From positions 33,635 to 97,634 of the forward strand of contig JANXMB010000128.1 of assembly GCA_025354865.1 (NCBI GenBank): 64,000 nt of DNA, in the 5' to 3' direction. Below, piece by piece: positions 9,945-18,083 of this stretch. The DNA is from Acetobacteraceae bacterium. Lineage in GTDB: Bacteria > Pseudomonadota > Alphaproteobacteria > Acetobacterales > Acetobacteraceae. Below the pieces are notes generated by a model. The model saw only the letters and a program-made list of their open reading frames with translations. It had not been told where the DNA came from and did no database searches. How positions within the stretch are numbered: the stretch's first letter is position 1; every line of letters begins with the position of its first letter. Both the position numbers and the translations under genes were made by a program.

Positions 9945-10681
9945 TATTGGACCCGTCCGGTCAGATATAGTTGTGCCTGGCCCAGGCAGTGTTGCGAGAG
10001 TGTAAGGGACTGCAAAGCCCCGGCCGCAGCCACGGCCACATGGAAGTCCTCCAGTGCCCGTGGCACGGAGGTAGAACTTCGTAACGCGACACGCGATATC
10101 GTAGCAGCCTGCCGTTCCTGTTCGGCCTGTATGGATGGCGTGAGCGTGTCCAGCATCGCGATCATCGCCTGCATCGCGCCCAGGCGGGCACCGATCGCCC
10201 CGGACGATATTGTCGGTCGAATGTCGGGGATGGGCACGGCCGGTTGAGGGGCGCTGTCATACATCAGGTTCAAGGACGCGATTGCATCGCCCGCCATCGA
10301 TAGTCCGGCTTGCAGAATGTCGTTGATCGGGTTCGATATCACCAAACAGGATAAGCGGTACGGTATCCACAGACGATTGCGGTATTCGGCCCGGAAATCT
10401 GATATTAATACGGAATATATCAAACTATCCCATGTCAGAATCAGCGGCAAACCGAGCGATCTCAGGCTGTCAAGTTCCTGTGCTCGCGCGGTTGCGTCGG
10501 GGCCGGATAGGAAACCCCCGAACGAGATCGTCGCGTCGTCGGGTCCCAGAGCGTCGGTTACGCGTCGACCCGACCCAAGATACCGGACAACTGCCCTTTG
10601 ACGCCCGCCGAATGTTATACTGGACGGTACCTCGAAGCTGCGGAACACGATCGGTCCAAGCGATAATACCACTTCTGACAT
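9944..10681 (-). CDS. Phage tail protein, hub adaptor/gpU-like or DNA-circularisation N-like
   Basis: 245 aa from internal ATG MSEVVLSLGPIVFRSFEVPSSITFGG (the longer track ORF overlaps the upstream gene); tail gene position. Confidence 0.5.
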   Translation of the reverse strand: MSEVVLSLGPIVFRSFEVPSSITFGGRQRAVVRYLGSGRRVTDALGPDDATISFGGFLSGPDATARAQELDSLRSLGLPLILTWDSLIYSVLISDFRAEYRNRLWIPYRLSCLVISNPINDILQAGLSMAGDAIASLNLMYDSAPQPAVPIPDIRPTISSGAIGARLGAMQAMIAMLDTLTPSIQAEQERQAATISRVALRSSTSVPRALEDFHVAVAAAGALQSLTLSQHCLGQAQLYLTGRVQ

Positions 10682-10700
10682 TGCAGAAATATCCGATTTT

Positions 10701-11690
10701 CTAGAAAAGGGGTGGCTGACCGGGCCAGGCTGGAATCCCATGGTTCGTCACGAAATTCGCCGTGGTAGGAGCCTGCGTAAGAGCGTGTTCGATATGATCT
10801 AGCATCCATTGGCCCAATACTTGGCCGTCGAGATGCACCTCAGCCGTTTCTAGCTGGTCCGGAAACTGCGAATGCCCGACCGGGGATCCCTGCGAGGGGC
10901 GATCGGCCCAATCCACACTCCCAGAGCCCTTCGGGACGATAGCGGTGCGCGGTATATTCGCCGATTGCGGTGCCAAGGGGCGATAGGACTGCATGTAGTC
11001 AGCGGTCGGACCCGGCCGGTCGGCAGTCGGTGCTTGTCGCGACGCCAGTTGGTCGCGTGCGCTGGCAATCTTGGTTGGACTGTTCTGCGCCGCTGAAGCG
11101 GGCACCGGGCGACCCACCCGGCCATCGGCAACCCGGCGTTTCCGTCCACCGGTGCCCGGCATCAACGGCGATATCCGGGCCGGTTGCGTCGTAGGAACGG
11201 TCGCAGCAACGACTTGTCGTTCCGATGCAGAACGAACATTGGTAACGATCGGCGTCGTCGCAGGTGCGTCGGTCCTGAGGCTCGTGGCACCTGTCGTCCG
11301 TTCGATCGAGCGCATTACCCGCAATGGGATGGGGCGATAACTATCGATCGATCGCGCCAGCGGACCAGATAAGGTTCTCAACGGGCGGTCGGAATCGTTG
11401 CGCCTGCCGCGTTCCCGCGCGTGCAGCCATGCCGGCGCGGCGCCGCTGCCACCGCTGGGGGCCAATCGATAGGTGCCACCGGCCGACGCCGCTACGACGA
11501 CAGGTCGGTAGATTGCACGGTTGGGGCGCATGAGCGGTGCAACGCCCGGTAAACCGCTGCGGCGACCCGCCATCTCGCCCGGGATCCGTGCGATCGATAG
11601 CCGTGGGCGCTTCGCACCGACCCAAAAGATGGGATCGATCGGCCGCGCGACCGTTGTGCCTTTTGCAAGCATGGAGCCACCTGATTTCAT
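10701..11690 (-). CDS. Protein in tape-measure position, Arg/Pro-rich, unusually short (329 aa)
   Basis: Sits directly after the tail assembly chaperone/frameshift ORF and before hub proteins, the usual tape measure slot; no long hydrophobic/coiled-coil body evident; C-terminal AEVHLDGQVLGQWMLDHIEHALTQAPTTANFVTNHGIPAWPGQP. Confidence 0.5.
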   Translation of the reverse strand: MKSGGSMLAKGTTVARPIDPIFWVGAKRPRLSIARIPGEMAGRRSGLPGVAPLMRPNRAIYRPVVVAASAGGTYRLAPSGGSGAAPAWLHARERGRRNDSDRPLRTLSGPLARSIDSYRPIPLRVMRSIERTTGATSLRTDAPATTPIVTNVRSASERQVVAATVPTTQPARISPLMPGTGGRKRRVADGRVGRPVPASAAQNSPTKIASARDQLASRQAPTADRPGPTADYMQSYRPLAPQSANIPRTAIVPKGSGSVDWADRPSQGSPVGHSQFPDQLETAEVHLDGQVLGQWMLDHIEHALTQAPTTANFVTNHGIPAWPGQPPLF

Positions 11691-12207
11691 TCGGACCCGG
11701 ACGCGTCATCCAGCCAGGTGCCGGAAGCCCAGTCGAATTGGCGACCGTCCAAAGTCCCGAACGCGACCACGAAGGCCTGTCGTTCGTCCGACGGTAACGA
11801 AAAAGCGACGTCGAACGGCACCCCGTTCCTGACCAAGTAAAGACAGTCGATCAGGCCGGGATGCCGAGCGAGTTTCCCACGTTGGTGTCCGCGTCGCGGT
11901 CGGCTTCGGCCAGTGTCTCGGCAACCGCGTCGAGCCCGCGATCCCCCAGACGACCGACGAGAATTTCGATCTGCTGTTCGGTGACCGGCATCGGCACCGG
12001 GATGCCATCGATCTCGATCACTGACGCGGCCAGCATGGCAACGCCGAGCCATGCTTGGTTTTCCGACAGCTCCGAGCCTGCGGCTTTCAACAGACGCAGC
12101 TTGTCCAACGCGTTGAGTTTCCGAACGCCCAGGCTGCGCCCGTCCTTGTCGACGGCCGACAGGCTTTCCTGCGCTGCAGCCAGAACGCGTGCGGTGGGGT
12201 TCATCAA
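11687..12207 (-). CDS. Tail assembly chaperone, predicted -1 frameshift fusion (112 + 61 = 173 aa)
   Basis: GGGAAAC at 11878..11872 (minus) in correct phase GT[G GGA AAC]; after -1 slip reads LARHPGLIDCLYLVRNGVPFDVAFSLPSDERQAFVVAFGTLDGRQFDWASGTWLDDASGSE to stop at 11687. Confidence 0.7.
11851..12207 (-). CDS. Phage tail assembly chaperone (0-frame product)
   Basis: 118 aa; between tube and tape-measure slot; overlaps tube stop (ATGA); ends NVGNSLGIPA*. Confidence 0.7.
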   Translation of the reverse strand: MMNPTARVLAAAQESLSAVDKDGRSLGVRKLNALDKLRLLKAAGSELSENQAWLGVAMLAASVIEIDGIPVPMPVTEQQIEILVGRLGDRGLDAVAETLAEADRDADTNVGNSLGIPA

Positions 12208-12632
12208 ATTCTCCGCCGCGTTGCCGCGAAAAATTCGAGTTTTTGTTTCACGCTGGCATCGCCGCGCCAGGTGCCGGAATTCGCAAGGCGGAACGCGACG
12301 CCGTCGTACTGAAACGTCGATGTCGAGCCGTCGGGCTCTGCGATGTATTGATACATCGTGCCGGTCGTCGAACCGGCGCCGTTATAGTATTGTTGTTCGG
12401 TCGAGGCGATAAAATCGTCCACCGCCGAGTTTCCGCGATCGAGTTCGAACGTTCCCTCCCAGCCTTTGGGAAGCTCTGTGCCCATATGCGTCCCATCGAG
12501 CCGGCTGACCCTGACCGATTGTGTCAGTTGGCGGCTTTCGAAAGCTGTGACGTACGACAGGTCGATGCGTCCGGAAGGGACCATGACGACCAATTGGGTG
12601 TCGCGACCGACTGAGAATGTGGTGAATGACAC
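12204..12632 (-). CDS. Phage tail tube protein
   Basis: 142 aa; directly downstream of sheath; ..MSFTTFSVGRDTQLVVMVPSGRIDLSYVTAFESRQLTQSVRVSRLDGTHMG. Confidence 0.75.
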   Translation of the reverse strand: MSFTTFSVGRDTQLVVMVPSGRIDLSYVTAFESRQLTQSVRVSRLDGTHMGTELPKGWEGTFELDRGNSAVDDFIASTEQQYYNGAGSTTGTMYQYIAEPDGSTSTFQYDGVAFRLANSGTWRGDASVKQKLEFFAATRRRI

Positions 12633-12645
12633 TTTCTAGCTCCCG

Positions 12646-14208
12646 TTAGGCTGGCTGACCGGAGGGCAGGGTCTGCGTCGAAACGCTGACGGTTTGCCCG
12701 CCTTCCAGGTTGATAAGGAAGATTTCGTTGATCGCTTGGTATTGGACCTGGATGTCCGCCTGGACATAACCCAGTCCTGTGCGGCTGGCTGGATTGTTTG
12801 ATGCATCGCAAACGACCCCGAACGGCAGCGCGCCGGTCACACTCCCCAGCATACCCTGGTTCAGCATATTTTGCAGAAACGACAGCAGCGTTGCTCGGAC
12901 CTGACGCAGCATGTTGGCATTAATCACCTGCCCGACATACAGACCCATCCCGGCAGCCAAGGTGGCGGCGATATAGTTGGTCAGTCGCGTGTAATTGTCG
13001 CCGTTGATCGTCGCGTTGGACGACGAATTCCGTCCACCGCGGACGCCCCAGAAACTCCCGGCCGGTTGCGGATTGCATACGACGTCGATGCCGGCCCGGA
13101 GCAATGCCGAAAGATCGGCGGCCGAATAGGACGTGTTCTGACCAGAGCCGGGAGCACCGAAGTTCTGGCTGCCCAAAACCCCATACAACGGCTTATTCAA
13201 ACTGGACTGCTCGGGAGAAAGATTGGCGAGCCGACCTACGACGAAGCCCTGCGGCGAAACCAGACGAATGGTGTTGTTCGTCTGATCCGACCACCAAAGC
13301 CAATCGCCGAACATCGTTTTCACGGCATAGGAGTCGATGCCCGCTGCATGCATCGTCGTAATGGCATTCTGGATCGTGTCGCCCGGCGGCCCCGTCAGCA
13401 CCATGTAGACGCCTTCCTGCAGCGCGAACGCGACCTGAGCGGACCAACTGGCGGGATCGGTCGCATCGGCGACCATCGCAATGCCGCAACCTTGACCTCG
13501 CAGGGCGTACAGACCGGTGCGGGTCGTCCCATCCTGTCCCAACAGTTGGGTTGCCCCGATGCCGGCGTGGCCGTCGGTTCCGGGTACTGCGTCACCGAGA
13601 GCGATCGAGAAACCAGTCGGCGTCACCGTGGCGCCACCGGCGTTGGCGGAAATCAGGCGGGACGGCCCGCGCTGCGGTCCTTGTCCGGTGTTGACCGCCG
13701 TCGCCAGATTCGCCCAGAACGACGCTCCGGTGCCCGCAATGTTGTCGTAAAGCTCCGGTCGAGCACCGGGGAGCGCGACGAGCAACTGCCAGGTGGCCGG
13801 CTTGGAACCCGGTTGCAAGGTCACGACGATACGGTTGCCGAGCGAGCCGGTATGGATCGCGGTAAACGTAACGGTCGTGCCCGGCGGGCCACCCACCGCA
13901 GCCGTATCCGTGCCGTCTGTTACTCGGACACATCGGAAGTCCTGCGCGCCTTGCTGCACCGCGATCGCAAGCGGTGTGCCCAAATCGTGCTGACGGGCGA
14001 CGATCGGCCCGAAACCGGTGGCGTAATCGGCCATTGTGGCAACGATCACCGGTTGGCCGACGGGCCCCCACGATGCGGTGCCGACGATACCGACAATATT
14101 GGTGGGAACGCCGTTCAGCACCAGATTTTGCGGCGGAACGACCTGGACATAGAGATCGGGAACGATAAGGGCCGTCGTGTTGATGGCACCCTGTTGAACA
14201 ACTGGCAT
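12646..14208 (-). CDS. Phage tail sheath protein
   Basis: 520 aa; PPQNLVLNGVPTNIVGIVGTASWGPVGQPV.., ..NYIAATLAAGMGLYVGQVINANMLRQVRATLLSFLQNML: contractile sheath signatures. Confidence 0.9.
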   Translation of the reverse strand: MPVVQQGAINTTALIVPDLYVQVVPPQNLVLNGVPTNIVGIVGTASWGPVGQPVIVATMADYATGFGPIVARQHDLGTPLAIAVQQGAQDFRCVRVTDGTDTAAVGGPPGTTVTFTAIHTGSLGNRIVVTLQPGSKPATWQLLVALPGARPELYDNIAGTGASFWANLATAVNTGQGPQRGPSRLISANAGGATVTPTGFSIALGDAVPGTDGHAGIGATQLLGQDGTTRTGLYALRGQGCGIAMVADATDPASWSAQVAFALQEGVYMVLTGPPGDTIQNAITTMHAAGIDSYAVKTMFGDWLWWSDQTNNTIRLVSPQGFVVGRLANLSPEQSSLNKPLYGVLGSQNFGAPGSGQNTSYSAADLSALLRAGIDVVCNPQPAGSFWGVRGGRNSSSNATINGDNYTRLTNYIAATLAAGMGLYVGQVINANMLRQVRATLLSFLQNMLNQGMLGSVTGALPFGVVCDASNNPASRTGLGYVQADIQVQYQAINEIFLINLEGGQTVSVSTQTLPSGQPA

Positions 14209-14259
14209 GTTTGACTGCCTCGTGACTAAAAATTGCGTTGTGGCAATAGATGCCGAATT

Positions 14260-15069
14260 TCAGGCGCTGACGTCGATCGCGTTCAGTCGGAGATCGCCAA
14301 AGATCATCGAAGGCAGGGATGCCGAAACGATGGTTGGATATTCCACCGTGTAAATCAGGTCCCGGCGGTATAAAATCGCACTCTGCGATTGATCGAAGAT
14401 CGCGGTGTTTTTGTAGCAAAGCCGACCACGGCCGGTGTCGGGTAGTACGATGAAAGTCAGAGCCGCCAGCGCAAGGTCTACGGTTGCGGCAGCCGCGTCG
14501 CGCAGCGCCGGTGTCGGACACCAGAAGCTGATGCGCAGATCGTGGCTTTGGCGCCGAACCTCTCGCAAGGTCGGGCTATCGACAGCGGTGCGCACGACGA
14601 TATTGGCTGCACCGGGGATCGAGACAGTGTTGCCAACCAGGTGTACAATGCGCACCTGACGGATCATGCTGGCCAGATTGGCGGCGACGGCGTAGGGCGT
14701 ATCCCCTACCTCGGTGCGGTAAACAAACGTCCTGTTATCGATTTCGATACCCGCCAGTTGCCCGATATCGGCCGTGCCTGTGAAAGCGACCGTATTGCCC
14801 ACGACGGACCCCAACAAGGTTGGTGTCCCTGGGGTGCCGCGCCACTCCGAATTGTAGCGAGTCACCGCCTGACCCGGCGCACTGTCGGGAAATACGGTCG
14901 CATTGACCCGGCCTGCCCGGAGATCCGCATCGAGCGAAGCCGGTGCCGGCCACCCCCGATAGATCCGACAATCCGCACCCACGCTGCTCGGCTCTGCCAA
15001 TCCGCCAGGGTAAAGCGCAGCGGTCGCCAAATCGACCAGTGCGCTTTCGACATCCGCGAGATCGGCCAT
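14260..15069 (-). CDS. Phage head-tail connector/tail completion-type protein
   Basis: 269 aa from MADLADVESALVDLATAALYPGG (longer track ORF overlaps upstream gene); between capsid and sheath genes. Confidence 0.55.
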   Translation of the reverse strand: MADLADVESALVDLATAALYPGGLAEPSSVGADCRIYRGWPAPASLDADLRAGRVNATVFPDSAPGQAVTRYNSEWRGTPGTPTLLGSVVGNTVAFTGTADIGQLAGIEIDNRTFVYRTEVGDTPYAVAANLASMIRQVRIVHLVGNTVSIPGAANIVVRTAVDSPTLREVRRQSHDLRISFWCPTPALRDAAAATVDLALAALTFIVLPDTGRGRLCYKNTAIFDQSQSAILYRRDLIYTVEYPTIVSASLPSMIFGDLRLNAIDVSA

Positions 15070-15713
15070 CAGGTCGAGGCCTGTTTGACAACCAGGCGCC
15101 AGCCCATCTCGGTCAATTCCGATCCGACGACGACTGCCCTGCGCCCGAGATCGTCGGAGAACAGGTCGCCGGTCTGCAAGATGACGTCGGCCCAAGCGGG
15201 CATCAGCACCGTCCAGAAGGGAACGGAAACGTCGGTGGGCAAACCGGCCGTTGGATGGCCGGCGTCGTTCACACCCAGAACGCTGGCTGGCCAGTTTTCC
15301 ATCAAGATGTCGGTGTTGCCCAGGATCGATCCACCATATTCGTTCGCTCCCAATGCGCCGGGCGGAAGGGCCCGAGCGATGGTGACTCGCCGATTGGTCT
15401 GTACGCAAAGCGGTTCGGCGAGGCCTTGTTGGGTGGCGATGAACAATGTGCGGCCGGGCTGCAGAAGGTAATCGCCGCTTTGGGTATAGGATGCGTCGAA
15501 AATGCCATGCCATAGGGCGTCGCCATAAACATTCGCCGCAAGGACATTGCCGCGTCTGGGCATGAAACCGGCGTGCATGCGGAGAATGCGGTTAACAGGG
15601 TTCAGCGGCTCGAAGGGACTGCGAGGGCGGTAAAGGTCCGTCACTGCCCCCATCGTGCGCGCGGCGATATTCATGCCCCAGCGCAGCCGGTCCAGGAGTC
15701 TTGCCTGGTCCAT
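15069..15713 (-). CDS. Phage head/tail joining-type protein
   Basis: 214 aa from MDQARLLDRLRWGMNIAARTMG; start/stop overlap with neighbours. Confidence 0.5.
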   Translation of the reverse strand: MDQARLLDRLRWGMNIAARTMGAVTDLYRPRSPFEPLNPVNRILRMHAGFMPRRGNVLAANVYGDALWHGIFDASYTQSGDYLLQPGRTLFIATQQGLAEPLCVQTNRRVTIARALPPGALGANEYGGSILGNTDILMENWPASVLGVNDAGHPTAGLPTDVSVPFWTVLMPAWADVILQTGDLFSDDLGRRAVVVGSELTEMGWRLVVKQAST

Positions 15714-15714
15714 A

Positions 15715-16095
15715 TCACACGACCAGCCGCGTTGCTTTGGTGGGAAAGAACGGTCCGGGATGTACCCCGAGGAAGGCACAAAGCCGCCGGCGCCATTCGT
15801 CGAATAACGCAAGGCGATCCAGCGGTTCCGTACGGTTGCGGGTCCAGACGGCTGCCTGGTCGGTGTCCAGGCTATCCCCGGCACGCGGTACGGCAAGTTC
15901 CAAGTTCGTCAGCGCAGCCAAGTACCGGCGGGCGATCCCCAGTTCGGCGTCGACCAGAGTATTCATGCGATGCTCCAGCAGTCCGGATTGTTGATACAGA
16001 AGCCAGGCTTGGCCACCGGCGCCCCCGGCTGCCCGCGTGGGGTAGCCGCAATGGCGCCTGATGTCGGTTTTTTCGGGGTCCGAAAGGGGCGTCAT
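15715..16095 (-). CDS. Phage head-tail connector-like protein
   Basis: 126 aa; first gene after capsid; MTPLSDPEKTDIRRHCGYP. Confidence 0.5.
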   Translation of the reverse strand: MTPLSDPEKTDIRRHCGYPTRAAGGAGGQAWLLYQQSGLLEHRMNTLVDAELGIARRYLAALTNLELAVPRAGDSLDTDQAAVWTRNRTEPLDRLALFDEWRRRLCAFLGVHPGPFFPTKATRLVV

Positions 16096-16167
16096 TGCCT
16101 GCTTTACCTGTCGGGAGAACCAGAGAAGATCGCGGAAATCGTCCCGATAGGACGCGCGATCGGCTCC

Positions 16168-16210
16168 AAAAAATTAACGATATCGAAGGTGCCGGCCGCT
16201 GCCGGCCGGC
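16168..16210 (-). terminator. GC-rich hairpin with downstream T-run just after major capsid gene
   Basis: GCCGGCC-GCTGCC-GGCCGGC at 16191..16210; minus-strand T6 at 16173..16168, about 17 nt after the stem (spacing non-canonical). Confidence 0.35.
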
Positions 16211-16221
16211 CCTAACGCCCG

Positions 16222-17544
16222 TTAGCCGATGTGCTCGATCATCACCGCACGCTTGAAGGCGGCGTTGGTTGCGGTCGGGATCGTGGTCGGGGTGGTGGTC
16301 GTATCCGACGGCGTGCAGAAGCCACCGATCCAATACCAGGACTGGGCGATGATCTGCTGCAAGCGATCCACCGGTTCGCGAGTCACCATTGCGACGCCAT
16401 CGACCATCGACACGATCGAGTCGGCCGGCGCCACATCCTGCGCGGCCATACCGGCAAAATCCCCTTCGATCAGGGCGCCTTGACCGCAAACGATCGGCCG
16501 ACGGATCGTCGCCCCGGAGAGCGTCGGATGGGGCGTCACAAAGGCTTCGTTGGTCGTAACGAACCGTAGACCGAGGAATTCGTTGGTCATGCCGCGCTTG
16601 AAGACGAGGTTCGCCGACGTCGCACCCTGATACAGTTGTTTGAAATCGGCATCCATGAACAACTGCCGCGCGGACATCGGATCCAGATAGCAGTTGTACG
16701 CACCGCCGATATCGGGCACTGCATTCAGTCGCAATTTAGCGACGGAATCCAACAAAGCCCCCATGGTCAGGGTATCGGACGCCTGGATCAACGACGTATT
16801 GGTACGCTGATTCGGTCGGGAAACGGAGCAGGCTGTGGACGCGGTGGTCGTGTTACCCGCCGTTCCGTCGGCGACGGTGACATTGCTCGACAACGTGAGC
16901 ACGCCGGAAATGCCGTTCGGGGCAGTGGAATTGCTGGTAGTGTCGGCGACGGCGGCGATAGCGATATAAACGCTCGCACCGATCGTGACAGTCAGGGTGT
17001 TGGTCGAACTGACAGGCTGCTGGACACCATTGACGAAAACGGTCTGAAAGCCGCGCAGATCGTCGACTGCCACCGAGGGGCCAGCCGAGGAAAGGGTCGT
17101 CCGAACCCGGGTATTCCCACCGAAATACGCATTGTAAAGCGCATTGCGGGCAAGCTCGTCGAGACTGCGCGCCGCTTGCTCGCCATTCACATACGCGTTC
17201 TGCAGAAACTGCGACGCGATGCCGACCCGGCTGGTGACCATGTTCAAGTCGGTAGTCGCGGCATAGTGGTTGATGCTGAGCGTATACTGTTCGACACCCC
17301 ATCCGGTCGGCGTCAATCCATTGTCCAGATTGGTGTTGGCGGAAGCCGTCAGCGGAGTCGTCACCGTCGGTTTCAGACCGGCGCGGGTTTTGGTCAGCGT
17401 TTCGCCGATACCGACGGAAATCGCTTCGCGATCCGCGCAGGATCGGTACGCCAGCCGCGAACGCAGCGCCTGTTGAAATTCCCGCTCCAGAAAACCTTGT
17501 TGGATGATCGGTTGCAGCGTGGCGGGGAAATTCTGAATGCCCAT
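16222..17544 (-). CDS. Phage major capsid protein
   Basis: 440 aa; follows scaffold-like ORF and portal; MGIQNFPATLQPIIQQGFLEREFQQALRSRLAYRSCADREAI..., ..YLDPMSARQLFMDADFKQLYQGA. Confidence 0.8.
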   Translation of the reverse strand: MGIQNFPATLQPIIQQGFLEREFQQALRSRLAYRSCADREAISVGIGETLTKTRAGLKPTVTTPLTASANTNLDNGLTPTGWGVEQYTLSINHYAATTDLNMVTSRVGIASQFLQNAYVNGEQAARSLDELARNALYNAYFGGNTRVRTTLSSAGPSVAVDDLRGFQTVFVNGVQQPVSSTNTLTVTIGASVYIAIAAVADTTSNSTAPNGISGVLTLSSNVTVADGTAGNTTTASTACSVSRPNQRTNTSLIQASDTLTMGALLDSVAKLRLNAVPDIGGAYNCYLDPMSARQLFMDADFKQLYQGATSANLVFKRGMTNEFLGLRFVTTNEAFVTPHPTLSGATIRRPIVCGQGALIEGDFAGMAAQDVAPADSIVSMVDGVAMVTREPVDRLQQIIAQSWYWIGGFCTPSDTTTTPTTIPTATNAAFKRAVMIEHIG

Positions 17545-17669
17545 TGTAAATCCCTGAAGGAGAGTGTTGATTGAATGCGGATCGTGGAAGCGCGTCCGTT
17601 ACGGACGTTGCGATCTACTATTAAAACAAATATTTGGAGCGAACCGAACGGCCCTGCTCGGTCATTGCT

Positions 17670-18083
17670 TTAAGATCGGTGACGCAGGATCGCGTCCCGC
17701 GCGACCTGGTATTCGGCGTCGGTCATGTCGGTCGCAAGCTTTTGGCGCGGCGGTTGGGACGGCGGTGCGTTGCCGGCGGCAGAGGTAAATGCCCGGCCGA
17801 ACAGCCATGGTTTGTCCTTGCGAACCTGCGCCATCAATGCAGTTGCCCCCTGCACTTCCCCGTTATCGGAAACGACGACGCCGGTCAGATCGAGCATTTT
17901 CAACCCGTCCAGATCGACCATCCCGGCACGCATCGCCTCGGCTTGCAAATGAGCTTTTACAATCCCGCTCTCGGCCCGCTGTTTCACCTGGACCAATTCC
18001 TGTTCCAGGTGCTCGCAGCGTGCTCTGAGTTCCGCCACGGGATCCGCAGCGGGATCGTTGTCGTTATTCTCGCCAGACATCAT
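17670..18083 (-). CDS. Phage scaffold-like protein
   Basis: 137 aa, charged/helical N-terminus VAELRARCEHLEQELVQVKQRAES; between portal and capsid genes. Confidence 0.55.
   Translation of the reverse strand: MMSGENNDNDPAADPVAELRARCEHLEQELVQVKQRAESGIVKAHLQAEAMRAGMVDLDGLKMLDLTGVVVSDNGEVQGATALMAQVRKDKPWLFGRAFTSAAGNAPPSQPPRQKLATDMTDAEYQVARDAILRHRS

Noticed and set aside
12871-14214. 447 aa plus-strand ORF opposite the sheath gene
   Set aside because: Antisense shadow ORF in GC-rich DNA; the sheath frame is clearly coding and the antisense product is Arg/Gly/His-rich with no domain character.
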